This document shows positions 30,930-46,449 of a stretch of DNA of 64,000 nucleotides, piece after piece (position 1 is the first letter of the stretch; every line of letters starts with the position of its first letter). This stretch comes from Eulemur rufifrons. Taxonomy: Eukaryota; Chordata; Mammalia; Primates; Lemuridae. The notes under the pieces were generated by a model. It searched no databases, was not told where the DNA came from, and saw only the letters and a program-made list of their open reading frames with translations. Made by a program: the position numbers and the translations under genes. The stretch covers positions 285,993,343-286,057,342 of the forward strand of contig NC_090989.1 of assembly GCF_041146395.1 (NCBI RefSeq), read 5' to 3'.

Positions 30930-32640
30930 CTGGGCAAAGACTTCACCAGAAGACGGAAGTCCATCCTTCATAAACACGGATGCAAAAGCCCTCAACAAAA
31001 CATTAGAACCTGAAACAAACAACACAGAAAAAGGATTCTAGACCATGACCAAGTGAGATTTATCCCTGAAGTGCAAGGCTGTTTTAACACCTGAAAATAA
31101 ATGGATGTCATACACCTATCAATAAAAGAGAGGACAAAGCCCACATGGTCTCCTCAATAGACACGGTAAAAACATCTGACAAAATCCAACACTTATTCCT
31201 GATAAAAACTCTCAACACACAGAGAGAGTTTTTCTCAAGCTAGTTAAGAGCCACCAGAAAGCCCACGGCTGACACCCCCACTTAATAATAAAGGACTCAG
31301 CGCTCCGCCCTGGGGTCGCGAGCACCACTTCTGCTCAGCCTGGTGCCGGGGTCCAGCCGGCAGAACCAGGCAGGAGAAAGAAACAGAAAGCGTAAATATT
31401 GGAAAGGAAGAAGGGAAGCCATCTTTATTCACAGAAACATGATCCTGTAGATAGGAAATCCTAAGAAATTCACACAAAAATGACTAGGACTGATAAGCAA
31501 GTTCAGCGAGGTCACAGGACGCAAGATAAATATACAAATTCAATTTTATTTCTACATGCCAGCCATGAGCAACCTGAAAATGAAATTAACAAAACAGTTC
31601 CATTTGCGCTGGAATAGAATACTTGGGAATGCGTTTAACAAAAGAAGTGCAACGCTTTGCACTGAGAAATCCGCGTCTGTGGATTTGAAAACCTCCACGG
31701 TGTTGAGCGGCAGCTCTCCCCAAATTGATCTCTAGAGCCCATGAAATTTCTATCAAAACCTGGAAGTCTTTTTTCCCCCAGAAATTGACAAGCTGATCTT
31801 AAAATTAATATAGAAAGTCAAGGACCCAGAATAGCCAAAACAATCTTGTAAAGTAAGAACAAAGTTGGAGGACTCACACTTCTCAGTTGCCAAAACTGAC
31901 CACAGAACTACAGTAATCAAAAGAGTGTGGTTCTGGCCTAAGGAGAGACACAGATTGGTGGAACAGAACCGAGAGTCCAGAAATAAACCTCACGTTGATT
32001 GTCCGTTGGTCTTTGACAAAGGTGTTCCAACGGACAGTTTTCTGGGTCAACCTGGTCAATAACAAGATCCAGTCATTCAAGCAAAGCCTAGTCTAGGCAA
32101 TGCTGTGAGGCATTTTTCAGATGAAATTAAAGTCCATAATCATTTGCGTTTAAATAAAGGAAGCTGTCACAGGACCTGGGTGGGCTTGGTTCAAGATGTT
32201 GAAAGCTGTAAGAGCACAGTAAGGCTTCCATGAAGAAGGAGTTCTGTGGACAGGTCATGCCAGAGAGTGCCCGCCTGCCCTTTCTAACGGCTGCCCGCAG
32301 GTGTCTGGACTTGCCTAGCCAGCCGCTACAATCACCTACACCGATTCCTTGCAGTAAACTCCTTCCTATGCATCCCCTACTAATTCTGTCTGTCTGGTTG
32401 GCCCTAACTGATGTGGGTGTCAAGGAAACTCAGTGGGGTGAAGATAGTCTTTCAAAAAATGGTGCCAGGACAATGGAATATCCACAAGCAAAAAGATTAA
32501 CTTAGACCCTTACCTCACATCCCAACAGAAATTAGCTCAGAATGGCTCACAGACTGAGTGTAAGAACTAAAACTATAAAATCACTTAGAATAAAGCATCA
32601 AGGGAAATCTCTATGACCTTGGATTAGGCAAAGAGTTCTT
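30930..32640 (+). mobile_element. L1 ORF2-derived fragment, sense, with an older-type repeat inserted at about 32026-32414
   Basis: Continuous similarity to L1 ORF2: 'gaccatgaccaagtgagatt', 'tgataaaaactctcaacaca', 'atagccaaaacaatcttgta', 'agaaccgagagtccagaaat' and 'actataaaatcacttagaat' occur in the right order. Stops and indels are frequent, and a GC-rich foreign patch lies near 31300-31380. Between 'gacaaaggtgtt' and 'ggtgtcaaggaaac' sits a non-L1 repeat (about 32026-32414) ending 'ggttggccctaactgatgtg'. No functional ORF remains. Confidence 0.75.
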
Positions 32641-32659
32641 AAACACAACGTTAAAGGCA

Positions 32660-32882
32660 TGATCCAGGCTGAGTAAGAGCAAGAGCTAGATCCTGCTGCT
32701 ACAAAGCACAGAAAAATCAGCCGGCGTGCTGGAGAGAGCCTGTAGTCTCCGCTACTCGGGAGGCTGAGGCAGGATCGCTGGAGCCCAGGAGTTGGAGGCT
32801 GCAGTGAGCTGTGATGATGTCACTGCCCTCTACCTGGGGCGACCGAATGAGACTCTGTCTCAAAACAAAACAAAACAAAACA
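32660..32882 (+). mobile_element. Diverged Alu fragment with a CAAAA tail
   Basis: 'gtagtctccgctactcggga' to 'gagactctgtctc' followed by (AAAAC)n. The left part is strongly diverged. Confidence 0.7.
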
Positions 32883-32975
32883 CCCCTCCAAACAGAAAAC
32901 CCTATTGTTTTCTATCTTGAAAGTTTGAGAAAGTTTTAGAGCCAGAGCATCTTCTCTGTCTGGAGAGTGAAACAT

Positions 32976-33314
<339 letters not shown>

Positions 33315-33324
33315 GAGAGTGAAA

Positions 33325-33920
33325 CATTTTGCGGACAGCATGGACAGTGGTGGAGGACCACACGGATGTCTTGAAGATCCGAAAGGAAAAGCATCAGGTT
33401 TGTGTCTGGAACCGTCAGGGGCTGAGGTGAAGGAACACAGCAAAGTTTTCCTCGAACATCAGACTTGGGACCAGTCCTTGTTGCACCAACAAAATGAGCA
33501 CATATTAGACGACAAGAGGATCAACTAAGGTCAGAATTACTGAAGTTGAACTGGAAACCCTAACATACCTTGGTTCTTCCCAGAGTGAAGTACTTAAAAC
33601 AAAATCTGACTCCCAGAAAATGTCACAGGACCAGGACAGGCCTTTGTGTGGAGTTGATGACCCTGAGCTGCCAGGTCGGGCGAGGCAGCTCGGGCCTCCA
33701 TGGTTGGCGGAGCTCAGCGCCTCGGGAAGGCGTCAGCGCCGCTCAGGAAAGGCGGAGGCCTCGGCAGCCAGCGCAGAAACTGCTCAGGCTTCGGCTGCAG
33801 AGCTCGCCCGCCGCGCTCTGGGCCTCTCAGGGCCCTGGCGCAGCCTCTGCCGCAGGCGCCGTGACGGGGCGGGAGAGGAGTGGAAAGTGCCGGCAGAGAG
33901 GCCTGGGCTGAGCTGGTGAT
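33325..33920 (+). pseudogene. Possible processed-pseudogene remnant, parent not recognised
   Basis: After the Alu at 32976-33314 a non-repetitive stretch shows exon-like text in shifting frames: about 65 codons from 33340 ([17 protein letters not shown]...), a stop at 33528, then 99 codons from 33620 (MSQDQDRPLCGVDDPELPG...). The second part becomes abruptly GC- and Ala/Arg-rich. The neighbourhood is wholly repeats, and no splice signals were identified. I do not recognise the parent protein. It could equally be chance coding in a GC-rich insert. Confidence 0.25.
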
Positions 33921-34489
33921 TTCGGCCCTTCTGCCTGTGAGGGTGACTCTAGAGCACCTTGACTTTTTTCTAAAAGGGATAGAATATATGCATCCAAAAG
34001 AACGCTATACAGACACTTTTCCCAGGAATGTGCAAAATTCTAGAAGCTTCTTTTTTAGAACAACCTTCTGAACCAGCGGCCCATTCTTTTAAATACCCTT
34101 CATTGTCAGAAGTTTTCATCCTGTTTGAAATAATCCAAAGTCATTCGGGACCGAGGACACGTTGTGCAGCTGAGCTGGGTTCTGGTCGTAGAAGGGACAG
34201 GGTGACTTCCCAGCGTGGCTCCACAGGCAATTTCGGGTGGAAGAGTGTCAGCGTTGTTTGTCTGCCTCGCTGGGACCTGTGTAGCCACAAGGTGCACAAA
34301 TCGAAGGAAATGTACTAATTCTCTACGTCCCGAAGTTCATTGTGTGCTTTAGCCTTAACTATTAGCACGTTGACATCCTAAATCCTAGACTCATGTCGGG
34401 AAGGGGCCAAGTACCCTTTTCAACGTTCTCTGTATTTGTTAATAATTTGCGTTACAAAGTTGAACAGCAATAAAAAAACTATTTAAAAC

Positions 34490-35330
34490 AATCTTTTGTA
34501 AGTTGAGATGTAATTCACACGCCACACAGTTCACTGATTTGAAGTATACACTTGAGTGGTTTTTAGTATATTCATAGATTTGAGCCACGCTCGCCACGGT
34601 CTTACTGTAGAATCCTTCTGCTACGCCAGAAGGAAGCCCTGTTCGCGGTGGCTCTCCGGGCCTGCGCCGCCCGGCAGCCCGTGCGCCTGGACTCACATGG
34701 TCCTTGTCCTTTCCCGCCAGCGTCTTCCACTCAGCAAATGTCTTCAGGGTCGATCCATGCCTGGCACGTGTGAGAATTTGATGGCTTTTAAGGCTGGATA
34801 ACATCCCATTTATGCCAGACCTCCCTTGCTGGTCCTTTCATCGGGGTGGACATTTGGGTTGTTGCTACGTTTTGGCTGTTATGAGTAACGTTGCTCTGAA
34901 CTTTTGCGTAACATTTTTTGTGTGAACATATGTTTTGATTTCTCTTGGGTACATGCGTGGGCTTGAAATTGCTGGGTTACATGGAAACTCTATTTTTAAC
35001 ATTTTAAGGAACTGTCATCCTGTTTTTTAAAGCATTCCTAATTTCTTTAAAAAAAATTCTGTCTATTGATATTCTCTACTTGATGTGTCATTTTCATCAT
35101 ACTTTCCTTCAATTCTTTTTCCATAGTTTCCTTTGAGTCTTTGAAAATATTTATAATTGCTTTGAAGTCTTCCTCTGTTAACTCCAACATCTGGGCCCCC
35201 TGAAACAATTTTTATTGACAGGCCCCCCCGTCCCCCGCCGTGTATGAGTTACACTCTCCTGCTTGTTTGCATGTCTGATAAATTTTTGTTGAAAACTGGA
35301 TATTTTAGATAATGTATTGTAGCAACTCTG
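34490..35330 (-). mobile_element. L1-type fragment, antisense
   Basis: 'gagatgtaattcacacgcca', 'ggtttttagtatattcatag', 'gacatttgggttgttgctac' and 'ttctcttgggtacatgcgtg' follow the reverse complement of old L1 3' sequence. The part after 35040 ('ccaacatctgggccccctga', 'gttgaaaactggatatttta') may belong to another LINE piece. A GC-rich foreign segment interrupts near 34640-34720. Confidence 0.6.
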
Positions 35331-35718
35331 GCTGATCCTGGGGCCTTTCCAGGTCGCTCCAGAGAAAGGCAGCCCCCTGCAGCAGAGCTGCCAGTGCTCG
35401 TGGTTTGGCCTGTCCTGGGGGAGCCCTGCGCACTAGGAACAGCCCCGCAAAAACGCTGCCGATTCCCTCTGCTCCTCTCTGGGAGTCGGCAGTCTGCCTG
35501 TCTGTCTTCCTTTCCTTTTTACAAAGAGTGAACCACACTTCAATGTTTTGGCATTGTCCATCTGTCAACAAGACAGGTATTGATTTTTCCATGAAGTGAG
35601 ATCGTTTCCAATCCACTATAACATATCTTACACGTTTGCCTTGAAAATGCAGCATTTCAAGCTTGAATCAGGGTGGATCCTTTTTTTCACTTTTACTATT
35701 CCTTTCCTTTCCTTTCTT

Positions 35719-35850
35719 TCTTTTTTTAGGGACTGGGTCTTTTGTTCTGTCACCCAGGCTGGAGTGCAGGGGTGTGATCCCAGCTCACTGCAGCCTCCAA
35801 CTCCTGGGCTCAAGCAATCCTCCTGCCTCGGCCTCCCAATTACAGGCCTC
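35719..35850 (-). mobile_element. Alu monomer, antisense
   Basis: T-rich head, then 'tctgtcacccaggctggagt' to 'cctcggcctcccaattacag'. One arm only. Confidence 0.75.
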
Positions 35851-36318
35851 TGTCGCAGTCTCTATGCTGCTTCCCGGAGCCTTCTCGGCATCTGCTTTGA
35901 ATTCTGTCTTTAGTGCACCTCGTGTCGCTTTTGCACAGATCTGAGAGTATCGAATGTCGCTGGGTTCAGCCTGTCCCCAGCACGCTGCCACAAGGGGTTT
36001 TCTGAGCGCTTCACTCTGCCGTCCTGGAAGTCACACCGCTGCTGCTTTAGTTTTTATGCCATTCCTGCATTTCACATTGACGGGCCCCTCCGGTACGCCT
36101 TGGCCTTGTCTGGCTTCTTCCATCAACAGTGCGTTTGAGAGGTTCATCCCGGCGGTAGCGTGTGGGTTACACAGCCGCGGTTTCCGGTTTCCTTACTGCA
36201 CACGCTTCCTTTTGGGAATCCGTCACATTCTGTCTGTCCATTCTGTTGATGGATCTTTGGTTTGTTCTCATTATTTTTGCCATAGTGATGTCACTGCCCT
36301 AAATACCTTTGCATACAT

Positions 36319-36323
<5 letters not shown>

Positions 36324-36349
<26 letters not shown>

Positions 36350-36669
36350 GAGACAGAGTCTCACTCTGTTGCCCAGGCTAGAGTGAGTGCCGTGGCGTCA
36401 GCCTCGCTCACAGCAACCTCAGACTCCTGAGCTCAAGCGATCCTCCTGTCTCAGCCTCCCGAGTAGCTGGGACTACAGGCATGCGCCACCATGCCCGGCT
36501 AGTTTTTTCTATATATATTTTTAGCTGTCCATATAATTTCTTTCTATTTTTAGTAGAGATGGGGTCTCACTCTTGCTCAGGCTGGTCTCGAACTCCTGAG
36601 CTCAAACGATCCTCCCGCCTCGGCCTCCCAGAGCGCTAGGATTACAGGCGTGAGCCACCGCGCCCGGCC
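36324..36669 (-). mobile_element. Full-length lemur-type Alu, antisense, with target-site duplication
   Basis: Poly-T to 'ccaccgcgcccggcca'. Flanks 'gcatacatctctt' (from 36311) and 'gcatacgtctctt' (from 36671) are the target duplication with one change. Confidence 0.93.
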
Positions 36670-36764
36670 AGCATACGTCTCTTTTTAAAAACTTTTTTCA
36701 ATGATTAGTTTTGTGTGTCTGTGCACACGCCTCTTTGTGCACAGGTGCACACAGAACCATTCGA

Positions 36765-36975
36765 GTGTCACTGTGGGCTGAACTGTGTCCCCTCAGATTC
36801 CTATGTCGAAGGCCTCTCGGTACCTCAGAGTGTGACATTATTCGGAGGACAGAACCTTACGGGAAAATCATGCCAACGTGAGGCCCCGGGATTAGGACCC
36901 GGCATGACGGGCGTCCTCACAAGAAGAGAAAATCTGGATCAGAGACACACAGTGATGCGCCACGGAACTCCGGAC
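36765..36975 (+). mobile_element. MaLR-type LTR fragment (probable)
   Basis: 'gggctgaactgtgtcccctcagattcctatgt'-type text followed by 'gacgggcgtcctcacaagaa' resembles the 5' part of MST/MLT-like LTRs. It ends where a CpG island begins. Confidence 0.45.
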
Positions 36976-36999
36976 TGCACACGTGACCGTGGTTCCGTA

Positions 37000-37600
37000 A
37001 GTGGCACCACGTTCGCGCCGTCCGTTCCCGTTCCCTGCGTGTGAGCGCCTGCGGACGCGGCAGTGGCGGGCTGCGCAGGTCCGGGCCGCCGCGACAGCAG
37101 ACGGGTCACGCGTGCGCTGCGACGCGCTCCGCGGCGCCTGCGCAGTGACGGCGTCGCGCCGAGTCGCGCTGCTCGGAGCGCGCCGGTGGCTAAGGGGCGC
37201 CGGGCCGGCCGCGCGCGGGGCAGCGTGAGCAAGTGAGTTTCCGTCGTTTAAGCCCCGCTCTGGGGCGCTTTGTCACCGCCGCCCCGGGACTGGCACGTGA
37301 GTGCACCTGGCGCGGAAGTCTGGGTCCAGCTGCCCCCCAGGGGCGCCCATTTCCCAAAGTGGCTGCCCCGGAGGCCCTTGCTCCACAAACTCGCCACATT
37401 GGTTCCCGTCGGCAGGGCCGGAATTTGCATTTCCTGGATTAATTTTTGCGGCGTGCCGGTCGCGTCTCTTGCCCGCTCTGAAGTGGGTTTTCTTCTCGGG
37501 GTCTGTGGCCGCGCTGCACGACTCCCCGGTCCGGGTCCCCGGCCGGTCACGGGAGCTGCGAACGCGCTCTGCACCTGCCCTGCTTCCTCGGGCCTGATGG
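37000..37600. promoter_or_regulatory. Unassigned CpG island with NRF1-like motifs
   Basis: Dense CpG from about 37000. NRF1-like cores are GCGCCTGCGCAG (37134-37145) and CTGCGCAGG (37071-37079). A possible splice donor AGCAA-GTGAGT follows at about 37229-37234. No coding exon was recognised. It sits between an LTR fragment and an AluJ-like SINE. Confidence 0.55.
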
Positions 37601-37949
37601 TGTCTTGCGATGAACACAAACTCGCGATTTCGGTGCTTTCACCTGTGTTTGTCTTTTCCTTTATGTTTCTTGCTTTTCTTCCCGCCACGGCATAGAGATA
37701 TGATCCATGTTGTGTTCTGCAAAGCTAATTGTTTGGCACGTTCATCGTCAAATTTTATTTTCTATGTGTGTGTCCAGGTATCCCCTGAGCCAGGGCTGCG
37801 TTTCCCATCAGTCCGAGTCCACAGCACGTGAGTCTCTGTCCAGACCGCGGTGGAGCTCGCTGGTCTGTGTCTGCCCTGTGCCACCTGCCTGGTGTCCTGC
37901 ACAGCAAGAGCCACCACTGCACTCTTTGTGCCTGTTCTTGGCTGTTTAC

Positions 37950-38001
37950 CTTTTTTCTTCTCTTTTCTTCCTTCTTTCTTTTCTTTCTTTCTTTCTTTCT
38001 G
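37950..38001. repeat. CTTT-rich microsatellite
   Basis: Runs of TTTC/CTTT units with irregular lengths. Confidence 0.75.
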
Positions 38002-38009
38002 GGCAGTTC

Positions 38010-38237
38010 TTCTGGAGATCTTGCCCTGTTGCCCAGGCTGGAGGGCAGTGGTGTGAACATAGCTCACTGCCACCTCTGACTCCAGGCCACCACGCCCAGC
38101 TAATTTTTAAAATTTTTTGTAGAGATGGGATCTTGCTATGTTGCCCAGGCTGGTCTTGAACTCCTGACCTCAAGCAATGCTCCTGCCTTGGCTTCCCAGA
38201 GTGCTGGGATTACAGTGTGAGCCACCACACCTGGCTC
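38010..38237 (-). mobile_element. Old Alu (J-like), antisense, with internal deletion
   Basis: 'ttgcccaggctggagggcag' to 'gtgagccaccacacctggct'. The middle is shortened, and the sequence differs from the lemur-specific copies nearby. Confidence 0.8.
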
Positions 38238-38309
38238 CCTTTGCATTTTCAAAGCAATTTTAGAGTCAGCTTGACAAATTCCTCCCCAAACTGTGCAGGT
38301 TTTGATTAG

Positions 38310-38669
<360 letters not shown>

Positions 38670-38783
38670 TACATTGAATTTATAAGTCAATTGGGGAGCA
38701 TTGATATCATTTAAATATTAAGACTTCCAATGTATGAGCAAGGTTTATCTCTACATGTTTAGGTCTTTAAAAATATCTCTCAG

Positions 38784-39070
38784 GCCGGGCGCGGTGGCTC
38801 ACTCCTGTAATGCTAGCACTCTGGCTGAGGCGGGAGGATCGCTTGAGCTCAGGATTTCAAGACCAGCCTGAGCAAGAGGGAGACCCTGTCTCTACAAACA
38901 ATAGAAAAATTAGCCGGGCATGGTGGTGCACCCATGGCCCAAGCTACTCAGGACGCTGAGCTGGGAAGATGGTTCAAGCCCAGGAGTGTGAGGTTGCAGG
39001 CAGCTGTGATAACGCTACTGCACTCTAGCTGGGGCAACAAAGTGAGATGCTATCTCAAAAAAAAAAAAAC
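38784..39070 (+). mobile_element. Alu, sense, diverged, in L1
   Basis: 'gccgggcgcggtggctcact' to 'gagatgctatctc' and poly-A. It has small internal deletions. Confidence 0.9.
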
Positions 39071-39427
39071 AAACTACAACAAAAAAACCAACTCTCAGCA
39101 ATGGTTTATAGTTTTATATGTGGAGATCTTAAACATTTTCTTAGGTTTATTTCTAAATTATTTATATAATGTGATGTTTTGGTAGTCTTTTTAAAAAATG
39201 GTGTATATTTTCCAGTTTAAGAACAAACAGACTTATATTGTTGACCTTCGAACAATTTGGGATTGGGGTACAGACCCCTTGTGCCCTTGAAAATACGCAT
39301 ATAAATTTGAATCCCCAAAAACTTTACTAATAGCCTACTGTTGACCAGAAGTCTTACTGATAACATAAACGGTGATTAACACATATTTTATATGCTGTAT
39401 GTATCATACGTATTCTTTTATTCAGAA

Positions 39428-39562
39428 AAGTTTTTCAGAGACGGGGTCTTGCTCTGTCGCTCAGGCTGGAGCAGGGGCAGGATCGTAGTTCACGGCAGCC
39501 TTGACTCCTGGGCCCGCGCGATCCTCCTGCCCCAGCCTCCCAGAGCCGCTGTGCCTGACCTG
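39428..39562 (-). mobile_element. Alu monomer, antisense
   Basis: 'gacggggtcttgctctgtcg' to 'cccagagccgctgtgcctga'. One arm only, diverged. Confidence 0.7.
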
Positions 39563-40070
39563 TTATGTGTGTTCTACACCGTATTCTTGCAATAAAGCAA
39601 GCTGGAGAAAAAAAAAATGCCAGTAAGAAAATTATAAGGAAGAGAAAGTATATTTACTACTCATTAAGTGGAAGTGGCTCCCCGTAGAGGTCTTCATCCC
39701 CATCATCTTCACGTTGGGTAGGCTGAGGAGGAAGAGGAAGAGGAGGGTTTGTCTTGCTGTCTCAGGGTCCGCAGAAGCGGAAGAAAATCCATGTGTGAGT
39801 GGACCCACACGGTTCCATCGCGTAGCTCAGCGGTCAGCTGTACTCATGAATATGTATGATGATCTGCTACTGGTACTTAAACTTCTGATGACCACTATTT
39901 TCTCATATGTTTAATTATTTTTCAGAAATTTTTAAAGCCAAGGAAATTCATTGTTAAAAAAACACCAGACAATACTGTGGACTGTAGTGGCAACACTCTA
40001 CTGTGTGATGCGCCGTCCCTTGTTGCTGCTTTTTAAACCGGGGTTAATTAACATATCGTGAAACACCAGA

Positions 40071-40402
40071 TTTTTTTTTTTTTGAGACAGAGTCTCACTC
40101 TGTTGCCCAGGCTAGAGTGAGTGCCGTGGCGTCAGCCTAGCTCACAGCAACCTCAAACTCCTGGGCTCAAGCGATCCTCCTGTCTCAGCCTCCCGAGTAG
40201 CTGGGACTACAGGCATGCACCACCATGCCCGGCTAATTTTTTCTATATATATTTTAGTTGGCCAGATAATTTCTTTCTATTTTTAGTGGAGACGGGGTCT
40301 CGCTCTTGCTCAGGCTGGTCTCGAACTCCTGACCTTGAGCGATCCTCCCGCCTCGGCCTCCCAGAGTGCTGGGATGACAGGCGTGAGCCACCGCGCCCGG
40401 CC
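40071..40402 (-). mobile_element. Full-length lemur-type Alu, antisense
   Basis: Poly-T, the typical right arm with 'gagtgccgtggcgtcagcct', an AT-rich middle and a 'ccaccgcgcccggcccagat' end. Confidence 0.95.
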
Positions 40403-40724
40403 CAGATCTTAAGTTTACTTGCGGTTCTGTGAGTTGCGCCAAAGTTGTGCCTCTGGGGGTCTGCATCCCTGTGAAGTCAGAGGAACCTCTCGTCTCCTCG
40501 GAAGATCCGCAGGCTCCTCCGCCGCCCGCGCCAGGGAGCCGCCTGCCGGAGCCAGTCCCGCCTGCTGCGGAGCCGCGTGCGCGGCCTGTGTGGCAGGTGC
40601 GTGTTCTGCCCCCTTGCGGCCTGTGCTGGCTCTGCGGTGCGTCCCACTGTTGCGAGTATCGACGGCTTGTTCTTTTTCCGTGGTTCTCTAAATATCTTAC
40701 AATTTTTAAAATTATGAGTTGATG

Positions 40725-42307
<1,583 letters not shown>

Positions 42308-42329
42308 TAATTTAATTATTTTATTTTAT

Positions 42330-42655
42330 TTTATTTTAGAGACAGAGTTTCGCTTTGTTGCCCAGGCTAGAGTGAGTGCCATGGCGTCAGCCTAGCTCAC
42401 AGCAACCTCAAACTCCTGGGCTTAAGTGATCCTCCTGCCTCAGCCTCCCGGGTAGCTGGGACTACAGGCATATGCCACCATGCCCGGCTAATTTTTTCTA
42501 CATATATTTTAGTTGGCCAGATAATTTCTTTCTATTTTTAGTAGAGACGGGGTCTCGCTCTTGCTCAGGCTGGTTTTGAACTCCTGACCTTGAGCGATCC
42601 ACCTGCCTCGGCCTCCCAGAGTGCTAGGATTACAGGCGTGAGCCACCACGCCCAG
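42330..42655 (-). mobile_element. Full-length Alu, antisense (second of a trio)
   Basis: TTTTA-rich head to 'ccaccacgcccagcc'. The flanking text 'taatttaattattttatttta' occurs on both sides, giving a long target duplication. Confidence 0.92.
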
Positions 42656-42660
42656 CCTAA

Positions 42661-45150
<2,490 letters not shown>

Positions 45151-45199
45151 ACTTGACTTTCTGTCCCTTCCCCCGCCCCGTGGTGCCTCCAGGCCCCGC

Positions 45200-46420
45200 G
45201 CAGGCTCCTCACGGCTGGGCCCGCCCCCGCCCCCCTCGCTTGCTCGTGAAAACCCCTCCCCGCTGCAAGGTGCACCTCCAAATGCCCACTTGCCCGCCCG
45301 CCTCCCACGGAAGGAGGGCTGGGGTCCAGGGTGGCTGGGACCCCGCGAGGGTGGTGCGTAACGCTGGCCGGAGGACTCCAGTCCGCGGGTGTTCCCAGCA
45401 GGGCCGGGTGGGGGCGGGGGCTCCTCGCGCGCGACCCGCCGGCCCACGCACGGGAGAGCGCACCGGACCCGAGGGCGCAGTGCGGCCTGCGGCCACAGGA
45501 CGGCAGCACAGCCGCACCCCCGGGTCCGCGCCCCCGGGGCAGCCCAGACCACGCACGGCGAGCCAGCCAGCCCGGCCCCTGCCAACAGCCCGCCCGCCCA
45601 GCGGTCGGGGACGCGCTCCTGCACCTGGGGGAGGATTCCCGGCCACGGGCGGCGGACGATGTCGCCAGAGTCTGGTCAGGGCCCGGGACTCGGGAACGGG
45701 GCGTCTGGGACCCAGAAGGGCGCGCCCCAGCCCCCACCCCTCCGGCCAGGACCCAGCGTGGCGGGAGCCAGGGGGCGGTGGGGAGCCCCGGGCGTGCCCC
45801 TCCTCTGTCCCCTCTGCTTCCCGCTCGCCCCGCCTCCTCCCCGTCTCGCGGGGGCCCAGAGTCCTAGGCGCCGCCTGGAAGGTGGGCTCCTGTCCGTGGC
45901 TCTCTACGCGACCAGCCACGCAGGCCGGGGGCGGGCGGGGGTGACTGGCGTCCGTCTCCACCCGCGTGGGGCGCGCTCGAGCCCCACGCGCAGCGGCGTC
46001 TGGGCGACGGGGCGGGGTCCTCCGGAACGAGCCGCCGGTCCCAGGCCGCGACCCCAGAACAGACGACAGCTGGTCGCCGCCCCTCACACCGCGCCGGGAG
46101 TGGGTGCGCGGCCTCCGAGCGGAGGGCGGGGGCAGCCTCGCCCCTCGCGGCCTCGGGCGCCTTCCCGGTGCGCGGGCGGCCCCCTCCCGGCCCGCCAGGC
46201 GTGGTCGGCCCCCATGGCCCTGGCTGGTTTGAATGCAAAGATCGGGCTTTGTGGGCACCGGGCCCCCAACCCTGGCGTGCCCCCCACTGCCCAGCTCCCT
46301 CCCCCCACACTCCCCCGCCGTCCCCCGCCCTCATTAGCATAGCAGCTGCTAGCCGAGCGGTACGGCGCGGAGGAAAGGGCAGAGGCCTCGGGAATGAATG
46401 GGGCCACGGCTTTGGAGGGG
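45200..46420. promoter_or_regulatory. Large unassigned CpG island
   Basis: About 1.2 kb of very GC- and CpG-rich DNA. At its right edge are 'tttgaatgcaaagatcgggc' and 'tcattagcatagcagctgct', short AT-containing blocks that look like factor-binding clusters. Long open frames here reflect lack of stops in GC-rich DNA. It lies about 5.4 kb beyond the NRARP stop codon. Confidence 0.6.
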
Positions 46421-46449
46421 CGGGAGAAGAAAGACCGACAGACGGACCG

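Noticed and set aside
30930..32640. Possible active L1 retrotransposon
   Set aside because: Many stops, deletions and foreign inserts; no full ORF1 or ORF2.
45389..46342. 317-codon open frame on the plus strand and a 349-codon frame on the minus strand over the same CpG island
   Set aside because: Both are Pro/Arg/Ala-rich and overlap each other in stop-poor GC-rich DNA. No recognisable domain, no splice context, and equal length on both strands argues for chance.
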